Shown here piece after piece: positions 36,541 to 48,528 of a stretch of 64,000 nt of DNA. Within the stretch, counting starts at the first letter, position 1, and each line of letters begins with the position of its first letter. The stretch is taken from positions 19,451,813 through 19,515,812 of the forward strand of contig OZ024807.1 of assembly GCA_964017045.1 (NCBI GenBank), in the 5' to 3' direction. The stretch is from Omphiscola glabra (taxonomy: Eukaryota > Mollusca > Gastropoda > Lymnaeidae). The notes under the pieces were generated by a model. It saw only the letters and a program-made list of their open reading frames with translations. It had not been told where the DNA came from and did not search any database. The position numbers and the translations under genes are program-made.

Positions 36541-38780
36541 GTCTGTATGTATGTATGTATGTATGTATGTATGTTTGTCTCGTATGCGCTCCCACACCAT
36601 TCATGCGATTGCAACACACTTTTGGTGAGTTGTTGGCCACCTACTTGGGCATTTAACTGCGTCATTAAAAAACTTTTCAATTATTTCGTTTTCGGCCGTT
36701 GGCCCTTCATTCGTTTTTTTTCTAATACGAGCTTTGTAAAAAATATTTCCGTCTGCGCTCCTACACCATTCGTCTGAATGCGCTAAATCTTTGGTAAAAT
36801 GCTGCAAGCACGCCCACAAAGGTTACGAAATAATTATAACCGTTTTAAAATATTCCTTTTTGAGCCAGGGGCCCCGTGTTCGTTTTTTCTTATATGAGCT
36901 ATATAAATATAGTTTCAAACCGTATGCGCTCCTACGCCATTCATGCGATTGCGACAAAACATGGAGAGTTGTATTTCACAAGATTGCGCATTTTACTGGG
37001 TCTATTATAACACTTTTAAAATATTTCGTTTTGGCCGTTGGCCCCAAAATCGTTTTTTTTCCTTATATTAGCTTTGTAAACTATAGGTTTCGTTTGCGCT
37101 CCTACACCATTTATTCGAATACGCTAAAACTTTGACGAGATGTTGCGAGCAAGCATACAAAGGTTTCTAAATTATTATAACCGTTTTAAAATATTACGTT
37201 TTGAGCCAGGGGCCCCATGTTCGTTTTTTCTCATATGAGCTATATAAATATAGTTTCAAACCGTATGCGCTCCTACACCATTCATGCGATTGCGACAAAA
37301 CATTGGAGAGTTGTATTCCATAAGCTTGCGCTTTTTACTGGGTCATTGTAACACTTTTAAAATATTTCGTTTTGGCCGTTGGTCCCAAAATCGTTTTTTT
37401 TTCTTATATGAGCTTTGTAAACAATAGGTTTTGTCTGCGCTCCTAAACCATTTATTCGAATACGCTAAAACTTTGACGAGATTTTGCGAGCATGCCCACA
37501 AAGGTTTCTAAATTATTACAACCGTTTTAAAAATATTCCGTTTTGAGCCAGGGGCCCCATGTTCGTTTTTTCTTATAGGAGCTATATAAATATAATTTCA
37601 AACCGTATGCGCTCCTACACCATTCATGGGATTGCAACAAAACTTTTTTGAAAGGTTCTCCATACAGTCGCGCATGTTAATAAATAATTACAATACTTTT
37701 AAAATATTCCCTTTTCAGCCATTGGTCCCAAATTCGTTTTTTTTCATATATGAGCTGTGTACAAAATAATTTCGGTATGCGCTCCTATACCATTCATCTG
37801 AATGCGACAAAACTTTAGTTAGATGTTTCTCCCACGCCTGCAAAGCTTTTCCAATTATTACAACTGTTAAAAATATTCTGTTTTGAGCCAGGAGCCGCAT
37901 GTTCTATTTTTTCCAATATGAGCTATATAAATATAATTTCAAACCGTATGCGCTCCTACACCATTCATGCGATTGCAACAAAACTTTGTTGAAAGGTTGT
38001 CCATAAGGTCGCGCATGTTAATGAGTAATTATAATACTTTTAAAATATTCCGTTTTCAGCCGTTGGTCCCAAATTCTTTTTTTTTTCTTATACGAGCTTT
38101 GTACAAAATAATTTCTGTATGCGCTCCTATATCATTTATCTAAATGCGATAAAAATTTAGTAAAATGTTTTACCCACGTCCGCAAAGCTTTTCAAATTAT
38201 TACAACCGTTTAAAATATTCTGTTTTGAGCCAGGGGCCCTACGTTCTATTTTTCCTATATGAGCTATACAAATAAAATTTCAAACAGAGCTAATGTGTGG
38301 ATGGATATATTTTTAATCAAATACAAATAGCGACATTAATTTGTGTGTGTCACATAATAATTATGTTTCTGAAGTAGTCACAACACCTTTAAAATAATCC
38401 GGTTTTGGCCGTTGGCCCCAAAATCGTTATTTTTCTTATATGAGCTTTGTAAAAAATAATATCCGTATGCACTCCTATACCATTTATCTGAATGCGATAC
38501 AAATTCAGTAATATGTTTCTCTTTTTTTTTAATTTTGTGATATAATAAGTAGGTTTCTGAAGTAATACAACAATTCTACAATATTCCGTTTGTGGCCGGG
38601 GGCCTTAATTCGTTTTCCACCCTTATATTATCTATATAATTATCGTATGCATTCATATACCATTCATCCGATTGCGATAAAAACTTTGGTGAATTGATAT
38701 GCGCGCTCCCGCAAATGTTTCTAAAGTAGAACAACATTTTACAATATTTCGCATGGGCCGATGTCCTTAAATTCGTTTTG
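36541..38780. repeat. About 171-bp tandem array with alternating monomers inside the Helitron-like element
   Basis: TGCGCTCC recurs at 36585, 36754, 36925, 37095, 37266, 37436, 37608, 37778, 37949 and 38120, spacing 169-172 bp. Worn copies follow at 38467 and 38648. Two monomer types alternate: one with GAGCCAGGGGCCCCATGTTCG and GCTATATAAATATA, the other with GGCCGTTGGCCCCAAAATCG and GAGCTTTGTAAA. The higher-order period is thus about 341 bp. Confidence 0.9.
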
Positions 38781-39600
38781 TTTTCTTTAACAAACTTTAT
38801 CAAAATAATTTCAATCGGATCTATCAACTCAACCGCCCTTGAACAAATGCCAACAGACATCAATTTGTAGCAAGAGCAGAGAAAACATGTTTTTGCATGT
38901 TTAGTGTAGAGAGTATTTTTGTTGTTTTTATAAATAAGCTTGAATTTTGTGACGTATTTTAGAATCGGATATAGATTTGTAAATGTGTTGTGATTTTGAA
39001 TAGCAATGATGTAGTAATACATCTATTATATAAGGATGATCTATGCTGACCTTAACTCCAAAAAACCGATACGATTTAAATACGTTCCCATTTTTTAAAA
39101 CAATCATCGTTTTCTTCTATTATTTTAAGGAACTCGAATCAATGGTAATGCGAAAAATATATTATATATTCGCTTTAATTTTAATAAAATTTTAAGTATT
39201 AATAATATAAATTACAAATAAATTTGGAGTAACAACTAAGGAACTATTTTAAACATTTTATATGTGGTTGAAAGTTATGAAAGTTAATAAAACAAATTAT
39301 GATCAAAGAATTACACTGTAATCACATTTATCGAGGAAACCAAAACATCTGTTGCGTAATAAAAGTAAAACTAATTAAATTTGTTCTAAATAATAACGCA
39401 ACTGACGTCAGAACTCAAATTGTCTATGTATTCAATGCAACAATTTATCTGATTTAATAACCGCGAGTAATAAAATTGATAATGACACTTCTTAAAACCT
39501 TCTAATTAATTCGAATTCGCACCAGACGGTTAAAAAAAGGTGGTTATTAGAAGAACTTACAAAAAAATTATTAAAACACAGACACTTTATTTCGATGAGT

Positions 39601-39631
39601 GGCATTGCAACGCATGCCGGGTAATCGCTAG
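39601..39631 (+). other. Helitron-type 3' terminus (hairpin plus CTAG)
   Basis: GGCAT and ATGCC pair perfectly, extended by an inner GC/GC pair across an AAC loop with one bulged T. CTAG ends the element 13 nt after the hairpin. A T follows, as expected for insertion at AT. Confidence 0.7.
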
Positions 39632-39954
39632 TATATATATATATATATATATAAATGTCGATATGCTTATAAAATATATATCGTAAACATCACGTAGCTG
39701 TGCTCATTCAGCTTAAAAATAAGTACATATTTCAACTCGATTTTAGTTCTGTTACAATTTGTCTGCTGCTAATAATTCAAATCATGATATAACTATTAGC
39801 AATGCTGTAAATACATTAATAGTCCTGATAATCCAGTTTTAAGTTTGGTAACCGTCAACTTAAAATTAATCAATACATGTCTTTCTGTCAAAATGAGAAA
39901 CAAAAATATTCTATATAATGACACGTTGCCAGTAACACACACACACACATATTT
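39632..39954. other. AT-rich spacer with (TA)n and (CA)n
   Basis: (TA)n directly follows the Helitron-like end and a short (CA)n is at about 39936-39950. Nothing else is seen. Confidence 0.4.
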
Positions 39955-40829
39955 ATTGTATGGCATCCTTCCGTCTTCGCGAGACGATGGAGTAGCTATA
40001 TTGTAGTCCCACACTTCGACTGCGACTTGGATGCTGTTGACAGATTCACAAATCTAGGGTCGAACATTTCGAGCACCCTCTCAATGGAGGATGAGATAAG
40101 TGGTAGGATAGGGAAGGCCGCAATTGTCATGGCGAAATTAAAGAAAAGAGTCTGGTCCAATTCCAAACTCACAACAAGAACCAAACTGCAGGTATACCAG
40201 GCCTGCGTACTGAGCACACTCCTCTATGGAAGTGAGTCTTGGACCACATACACCAGACACGAAAAAAGGCTCAATGGCTTCCATCTCAGATGCCTGCGCC
40301 GCATCCTTGACATCAAATGGCAGAAAAAAATTCCCCAACACGGATGTCCTGTCTCAAACAAATATGTGCAGCGTCCCAGCCATTTTAATCCAAAGACGCC
40401 TCCCATGGCTTGGGCACGTGAAGCGAATGCAACCTGGTCGCATACCTAAGGACGTGCTGTACAGCGAGCTGGCGTCAAGGTCAAGGTCAGTTGGACGGCC
40501 TCGTCTCAGATACATAGACATATGCAAAAGAGACATAAAGGCGGCCAACATCAACATCTCACATTGATTGGACCTGGCAGAGGATCGATCCACATGGCGG
40601 GGCATCGTGAAGGCAGGATCACTAAGTGCCGAGGAGCATTACAGGGTGGAAGCAGCTGTATGGAGAGCGCAGAGAAAGGCCAGACAACACTGCTCCACCG
40701 CATTCGTGTGTGGGACATGCAAAAGAGACTGCAACTCGAGGATCGGTCTCACTAGTCACACAAAGAGCTGCAACCAGAGAAGATAAATCTATCATCTCTT
40801 GTAGAAGGAAAGATGCCATACATACATAC
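39955..40829 (+). pseudogene. LINE C-terminal fragment ending in a zinc-finger-like motif and (CATA)n
   Basis: From about 40021 the plus strand reads VDRFTNLGSNISSTLSMEDE, KLQVYQACVLSTLLYGSESW, FHLRCLRRILDIKWQ, LGHVKRMQPGRIPKDVLYSE and GRPRLRYIDICKRDIKAANI, then WRAQRKARQH. This is the post-reverse-transcriptase region of a LINE. It ends in CGTCKRDCNSRIGLTSHTKSC, a CCHC/CCHH-like finger, and a (CATA)n tail at about 40814-40829. One shift occurs near 40335 and one stop at about 40567. Endonuclease and reverse transcriptase are missing (5' truncation). Confidence 0.8.
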
Positions 40830-43800
40830 ACTTCGACAAGTGGCTAACTAGGCCAATCCTGTAGTGACAATCTCGACTGCATTTCGCGCAGGAGAATGAT
40901 GATTCCTGGTTAATTGTGGCCTTCCGTGCTGTTCTTTTTGTTGCAACGGCTTCGTTCCGCACATATTCTGCCTTTTCCACTCCTCCGTACACTGACGTTC
41001 GTCAGCTGGAACGTTTTTGGCAATGATCTCCCATTTGTTGACTTCAATGTTCGCTTCCTTCATGCTCTTTTTGCAAACGTCCATATATCTCAGGCGAGGC
41101 CGTCCAATAAGTCTTGTCAGTTCTGCCAACTCTCCATACAACATCATCTTTGTAATACGGCCTTCCTCCATTCTCCTTACATGGCCTAGCAAGCGATGGT
41201 GCTTCTTGCTAAGAGCGGAGAATATGCTACACATTTTGGAAAGTTCTAAGACATCTGTGTTAGTCACCTTGTCCTGCCATCGGATGCGTAGAGTTCGACG
41301 CTGACATCTTTGATGGAAGCTGTTGAGTTTCAGCTCCTGACTGGTATATGTGGTCCACACTTCACTGCCATATAGGAGCGTACTTAGCACGCATGCCTGA
41401 TAGACACTTAGTTTTGTTTTTTCAGTTAGATTGAGATTATTCCACACCCGCTTATTCAGTTTAGACATAGTTGATGCTGCTTTTGCGCTACTGTTGTTTA
41501 TCTCTTCATCAATGGAGAGAGAACTAGAAATATTGGATCCAATGTATGTGAAATGCTCAAAAACCGACAGCTTATGGCAATTAATAGTTATTATTGGAGG
41601 GGACGGCGCTTCTTGCATCATGACTGTAGACTAATTAACAATCCAAACTCTTTACAAGCTTGTGATAGACGATTTAACTAGCCGCTGAAGAACTTCTTCT
41701 GTGTGAGATATTAAGGCGGCATCGTCAGCGAACAGCAGTTCACGAATTAGTACCCTTTTTATTTTGTTCTTTGCACGAAGGCGAGCGATATTGAACAGCC
41801 TAAAATCAGATCTGGTATGTATGTACACTCCATCATCAAAGTCCTTGAAAGCAAATTGAAGGAGCATCGAGAAGAAAATGGAGAAGAGAGTTGGTGCCAG
41901 TACACAACCCTGTTTTACTCAGCTGCTGACTGGGAATGCCTCAGAGACAGCGCCATTGAATGTGACTGTGCTGTGCATGTTTTTGTGAAATGATTGCATG
42001 ATTGTGAGCAGTCGTGGGAGACAACCTATTCTTTGTAAGGTACTGAACAGGCCATTCCGACTTACCAAGTCAAATGCCTTTGTCAGATTTATGAAATCGA
42101 TATAAAGAGACATATGCTGTTCACGACACTTCTCCTGCATTGGGCGTAACGAGAATATCATGTCTATAGTTGAGCGCCCACTCCGGAAGCCACATTGGGT
42201 CTCTGGGTAGATGCTGTTAGCAATACTCTGCAATTGTTTTAATGCAACACGGGCAAAGGTCTTTCCAACTAAGCCAAGGAGAGAAATTCCTTGGTAGCTA
42301 TTACAATCACTTCGGTCAATGTTTGTACAATGTTACGATGTTAGATTCTCTCATGTCCTGGGGAATGTGACCTTTTCCCCAACACAGAAAGAGGAGCTCA
42401 TGTAAGGGCTGAATAAGTATTGCTTTTCCATTTTTTAGGACTTCCGGGGGAATGCCGTCAATCCCTGATGCCTTCCCAACAGCAAGGCAATCTATTTCTT
42501 TTTCGAGCTCCTGGATTGTTGGCTCTTTATCTAGTTCTTCCATTATTGTCAAGGCTGGAATGTTATTCAGAGCGGTCTCAGTGACTACATTCACTGTTGC
42601 GTATAGCTCAAGATAATGCTCAACCCAACGCTGGAGTTGTTCGTTTGGATTCTGAATAATTTGACCAGTCATTGACTTGAGCAGTGCTATTTTTGAAGTG
42701 TGTGGACCTAATGCCCTCTTAATGCCCTCGTACATGTTTCTTGCATCCCCGTTGTCAGAAGCTGTTGGATGCATTTGCAAATTTCCAGCCAGTAAGTGTT
42801 GGCACAATTGCGGGCAGTCTGCTGGGATAACTTTTTGGAATTTCGGAGAGCCTTTAGTGTACGAGCACAAGGTGCATCCATGTAGGTAAGTAGGGCTCTT
42901 CTCTTCATCTCGGTTACGGGTTCCATCACATTCCAATGCGCCTCGTACCAGTCATTATTTTTATGCTCCATTTTACCGTAGGCGGACATGGCTGAATCGT
43001 ACACAGCATCTCGTAAATGAGTCCATTTAGAGTCTATAGTGCTGTCGGGTGACCCTTTAGCAAGGGTATCCTGCAACACTTTTGAGAATTGCTGCATTCT
43101 TTCTGAGTTGTTTGAGCAGTGAATATTAATTCGTGGACGACACTTATTTTTAGCATTATGCAATTTTTTAGGCATTAGTTGTATCTTGCTTGCTACAAGA
43201 GAATGGTCGATGTCACAGTCGCACTTTGGTAACTGCGTGTGTGAAGTACACTGGCTAGCTCCACGCGTCTAGTGATGATGAGGTCTAGCTGATGCCAGTG
43301 GCGTGAACCTGGGTGTCGCCATGAAACTTTTTGGATTAGTTTACATTTGAAGAAGGTGTTGGTAACACAGAGACCATGGGAGCAGCACAACTCTTGAAAT
43401 CGTTGTCCGTTTTCATTAATCATTCCTAATCCGTGATAACCAAGACACGAAGGCCAGCCTTCCTGATCAGCTCCTACCCTAGCATTAAAATCTCCCAGAA
43501 TGTACAATGCTTCGGTTTTGGGAACGCATGATAATTCTTGGTCCAGGGCCTCATAGAACTGATCTTTCTCACCTGGAGTCGAATGAAGAGTTGGAGCATA
43601 CACACTGAATACATTGGCCTTGCCTGCAGATGACGACATCCGCAGTCGCAGAATCCTCTCAGATCCCAATGTAGGAGGTTCAATACAGGCCAATAATGCG
43701 TTTTTTACGGCACATCCAACACCATGCCGCCTAGGTTCATCTGCTGGATTCCCCTGCCAATAGAATATATAGCTGGCTTCTTTTATAGTACCACTATCAG

Positions 43801-43980
43801 CTAATCGGGTCTATTGAAGGCACGCAATATCAATGTTTAGTCTGGCGAGTTCCTTATCAATTAAGGCAGTTTCCCTTGCATTGTCAACCCTTTGAATGTC
43901 AGCTTCAAATCCTGGACTAATCGTCCTTATATTCCCTGATGCAAATAGAAGTGGTTGAGTCTTCCTTCTATTTACTTTAT
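40830..43980 (-). pseudogene. Near full-length APE-type LINE, lightly damaged
   Basis: Minus-strand domains in order: AP-endonuclease (about 43950-43200) with GNIRTISPGF, LINIDIACLQ-like and YILGDFNARVGADQEGWPS blocks; linker; reverse transcriptase (about 42600-41700) with GKASGIDGIPPEVLK, CGFRSGRSTIDMIFSLR, LYIDFINLTKAFDLVSR and the FADDAAL catalytic motif; C-terminal domain (about 41620-40850) with LLYGSEVWTTYTS and LLGHVRRMEEGRI. It ends with a CAKCSRDCHYRIGLVSHLSKC finger near 40890-40820. Disablements are few for its length: a stop after IACLQ (about 43810), shifts near 43215 and 42740, and breaks near 42310, 41920 and 41640. It lies tail to tail with the related fragment at 39955-40829. 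Confidence 0.85.
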
Positions 43981-44566
43981 TAGCCTTATAAAAAAAAACT
44001 CTGCTCCTCGTAAAGTTACGTCACCAGTACAGCTACTTGCTTTATCCAGGTCACTTGATAAATATATATAAAGCTGTCATTTTGCTTTATATAACTAGAC
44101 GTATGCATTTTGTAAAAAAAAAAGTATATTTCTACTTAAATAATTATTTCTTTTGGTATGATACGCATCTAGTGACTGAATGATCCTGGGGGACAGAATG
44201 GATGTGTGGACCAGATCGAGACACACATATTTCAAGCCCAACTGATCATCACTGATACAGGTCATTTAACATGGTGATAGTGTGCCAGCATGTTGAATAC
44301 ATTGGTTTTCAATCTATGTCATCGATTGTCTAGTGGTTAAAGAATCTGGTGCCAGTTAATTCTGATTAATAGTCACGATGAGTCTTGGATGTGTTCTTTT
44401 TGTAAATTTAAACGACACCATTAATTTCCTTACCAACTGTTTCAATCACCAGTGACCTGGATAAAGCAAACTAAAATTAAAGCAAATAATTTACTTGTTT
44501 AAGGTTCTTATAATAAAAAAAATGTATACACATATACTAGACATAACTTAACAACAAATGATGTCT
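43981..44566. other. Spacer
   Basis: I see no supported feature between the LINE 5' end and the MITE at 44575. Confidence 0.35.
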
Positions 44567-44574
44567 GTAATGCG

Positions 44575-44652
44575 CAGTAGCGTTGCTAGGGTGTTTATCA
44601 CCCGGGGACAAGATTTATTTTAAAGAGCCCCCCCCCTATAGTTACGCCTCTG
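44575..44652. mobile_element. 78-bp hAT-type MITE with 8-bp TSD
   Basis: The left end CAGTAGCGTTGCTAGGG pairs imperfectly with the right end (reverse complement CAGAGGCGTAACTATA). Flanking octamers are GTAATGCG (44567-44574) and GTAATGCT (44653-44660), seven of eight identical. It is one of the shortest members of the CAGTGGCGTAGC group in this window. Confidence 0.8.
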
Positions 44653-44660
44653 GTAATGCT

Positions 44661-45323
44661 TGAGCTTCCCATCTACTAAAGCTAGATGACAAAACATGCA
44701 TTCAAGTAACGCACTTAATAAGAATGTCAATAATGAATAACTCCTGGCGATTTTATTTGGCTCAACTTACAGCCACACATGCATAAAAAATGTTATTTGA
44801 GTGAGTTTTAAAAAAAAGTGTATTTACAGTGTGCACATTTCACTATTTGGAACATGTTATAGATACCTCTTCAACTTCTCTTTAGTGTAAATTAATTTAG
44901 GATTTCACACATCTTCTTTTATGACTTTTAATATTTTTAAAAGAACTCAAGATCCCAATGAAAAACAAGTTATCTACGTTTTAAAAGCAGCTCTTAGAAT
45001 CTGTCTTAAATCATTTTCAGAGAATAGAACACAAAAAAAACATTTCATTTCAACTATGGATACACTCAGAAATCGAAAAGCTATTCTGAACAAAACAATG
45101 ATTCGCTCAAAAACGTTTCCGAGTTGCTCATAAGGAATACAATTGGTCGTTCCCCAGAACTGTAGCTATTATACAATCATAACTTTGTAAATTGTATAAG
45201 AAATATGACAAAAGAAATGAACGCCACACACTTATACGTGTATTTTTAATCAATATTTTAAGCATTCAAAATTACACGAAATATTTGAGATAAAAAACGT
45301 TATTTAAAAAACATATATAATTC
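44661..45323. other. 3' flank of copy 3
   Basis: This is AT-rich. An ATTAAA hexamer on the minus strand (45245-45250) could be a poly(A) signal for copy 3. A 70-codon plus-strand frame at 44921-45133 matches nothing I know. Confidence 0.35.
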
Positions 45324-45340
45324 TAAAGAATTTGATTTTT

Positions 45341-48300
45341 CACAAATTCCAAATTTGAATAATACGTGTCATCAATGTTTTTAACTCCAATATAATTATC
45401 ACGAGTGTCATTGAATAGTTTCTCCTCGAGACATCCAATGACCACACGGTCTTCTTCCAGAAGGAACTTGTTTGCAAACAAGTGCTTCGCTTGGCCTAAT
45501 TTAAAAAGATCGGCTGAAAATTTAAAATAAAAGGATAATTCAAGAAAAAAACTAAATTATATATATATATATATATTCTTTTTTAGACACTGTAGAAAGA
45601 ATTTCTATAAACATGATTCTTTTAAAAACGTATACCAGCATACCTGCTCACTTGTACAAAGTATTACAATAGATCTGCTCAATCATACCTACTTACCTGT
45701 ACAAAGTATAGCAGCAGCCCAGCTCATCTATACAAAGTATTGCAGTAGACCTGCTCAACTGTACAAAGTATTGCAGTAGACCTGCTCAACTGTACAAAGT
45801 ATTGCAGTAGACCTGCTCAACTGTACAAAGTATTGCAGTAGACCTGCTCAACTGTACAAAGTATTGCAGTAGACCTGCTCAACTGTACAAAGTATTGCAG
45901 TAGACCTGCTCATCTGTACAAAGTATTGCAGTAGACCTGCTCAACTGTACAAAGTATTAAAGAAGACCTGCTCACCTGTACAAAGTATGCACAATCCTCT
46001 CAGTCTTCGTCCAGCACACTCTGTCTTGTTGGCCGCCCAGATCTTAAACCGTGTAATAAAGTCTGTCATTTTCACTGGGTCACCTGTACAATATTGATCA
46101 GCGTCAAAACATCAGTTTATTGAACATTTAATATTTTTTTTTAAAAATATATAAAATACAAAATAAAAAAATAAATAATTACTAACAAATACTTTAAAAG
46201 CATCCCAAGCAGCACGGATGTTATTGTGTCTATTCGTAAGAACACAATTAAAAAGCAGCCAAAGAAACCGTTGATTTTGCATATAAATGTTTATGTCATT
46301 ATAAAATCTTTTGATTTAGTAACTATTCGAAAGTTAATCGATTTTCTTTATTCGCTTTCTTAAGTGGCAATCGAAGTTGATTATATGACAGGTAAGGATA
46401 TCCTCCTTTATTATTGCGTCACATAATCTTGGCCCAGAGACGTCTGATCGACTGAAAAAGCTGCGTTTAAAGCGTTCACAGCCCACATATTTGTCAACCG
46501 GAGCCCCGGGGAAGACACGATGCAATAAAAATGAACGAATATATATGATTTTATTAAATGGGAAATAACTCAGTCTATACAGTTATGGAAAAAAAAATAT
46601 TCTCTAATGATTTACTATATATTTAATTGTTTGATGTACAGATATATAGGTATATATCAACATTTGCTGTCTCCATTTTTTTAAAAGTGATTAACAAAAG
46701 AGACCAGTTCTTAATTATTTTTAAAACATTCAAGGGGGTGTATTAAAAACGAAAAAAAATAAATTATATATTTTAGAAATATTAGAGAGAGAGGATAATA
46801 AATGCACATAGGCCGTCTTCTTTGTAAATGCCTTAGGTTTGGTTGAACGTAGTGCAGAAACTTTGGCATAACGTTGGCATTTTCCCCATGGGGAAGTTAA
46901 CTGTGTTTATGTCTTACGGCGTCTAGCTGGCCACTACAAGAAGATTTCATTCGTTTTATTCTTCCAATGTAAATTGTTTGACAACAAATGTAATCCAGAT
47001 AACTCGAGTGAATGCATCGCGCGAACTTACCGCCCTTGTACGTCCCACGCACTCCCAGCTGAGGGTTGAAGTACAATGTGGGAAAAAATGCTTCGTCTGG
47101 TATGAGAACCGCCCTGCTCCAGTTTAGAACAGCTTGGGCTGTCTGGTTGTGTAAAATGAAATCTACAAAATGCCTACACATTTCATTTAAATAGGGATAC
47201 ATTTTTTATATAAATATATATTTTACCACAACATGAAATTATAATTTTGATTTAATTTAATAACAAAGAGTAAAATACTATTTTTAGAGGTACACCACTG
47301 TCATTTAAATTTTCTGTGTGCTACATAAAAATATGTGTGTGCCCTTTTCATTTCCTTCAAATGTGACAAGAGTAACTAATTATGCAACATATCTTAATTA
47401 GGCTTTCAGTAAGCATTCGTTATAACTTAACAAAGTATCCCTATAAACTATAAGTGTTTATGACTAATTTAGGGGGGGGGGGGGGTTATTTATTGCTTTC
47501 ATATATTTATTATATGAAATAAATGCAGTCTAGTTTTTCATTCCAGGATTGGCATAGTGAGTCACTCGTCGAAGTGTATGATTACATAGCTACTTCAACG
47601 TAACATGAAGGCGGAAGTATGCCATATTTTTAAAAGGCAAAAAAAAAAACGTGATCACGTCACACCACGACTTCATATACTTCATTGACTTGCTGCACAA
47701 GCACGGATTGATTACAAACTCTCTGTTCTCTGCCACAAATTTATCTCGAATTCCTGCCCTTCCTATCTAACCTAACTTCTCTCCGTCTATTCACCCCTTC
47801 GACAGCTTCGCTCCTCCTCAGACGCGCGTATTCCTTCTGCCCCCAAAGACAAAAACATACGCTGAAAGATAGTTCTCTTTCTGTGCCTCCAAACAATAGA
47901 GTTCTCTTCCACTACACATCCGCAATGTACCAACCATCACAGCCTTCAAAACTGCACTCAAAAGACATCTCTTTAAAGTCTACTATCCTGACTGATTCCC
48001 CCCCCTCTGACCGATAGACGATACTGATGGGACCCGTCCATGGCTTGACATTTAAAAAGTTATGGAATGCTTGGGCGAATACACATTTGTTTTTGTTTTT
48101 TAAATTTAATTTATGTATGCTAATTTTTTTTAAGTTCATGATTTTTTTATTAAATTATATGAACAGCATTGTGTTTGTTTGTTTGTTTAAAGTTAAGTTC
48201 AAAGAGAGATTTAGGATTTTTTTTTTTTTTTTTTTTTGAAATGTTGACTGTTTCATCTTCTGCTATGTCTAACTTGTTGCTCATCTTTTATTTAAATGCT

Positions 48301-48496
48301 GGGTAACGAGGATGAGACAAAATTATTAAAAAAAAAAAAAACAAACAATGACCTAACTAAGAAATAATTTTAGAAACAAAGAGATCTTTGTATAAGAACC
48401 ATATTTGCTGCATTACTTACAATGTGTGCTCTTATTTTACCATCTCTCTCTTTCTCTCGCTTTATCTGGTTTTCTTTCCCTTTCTCTCTCTCTCTC

Positions 48497-48528
<32 letters not shown>

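Larger units (their letters stand above)
36502..39631. mobile_element. 3.13-kb non-autonomous Helitron-like element
   Basis: The left end is A|TC followed by (TA)n, AAATGAATG and (GTAT)n, a common Helitron 5' style. The right end is a short hairpin, GGCAT...ATGCC (39601-39618), then GGTAATCG and CTAG at 39628-39631, followed by T. TC...CTRR ends, a hairpin about 10 nt before CTRR, insertion between A and T, and no target duplication define Helitrons. Nothing like Rep/helicase is encoded. Most of the interior is a tandem array of about 171-bp monomers. The (TA)n at both ends blurs the exact left boundary. Confidence 0.7.

Noticed and set aside
45655..45990. Direct repeats of 31 bp suggesting a CRISPR array
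   Set aside because: Units are contiguous without unique spacers, the DNA is eukaryotic and the repeat derives from an exon-intron junction.
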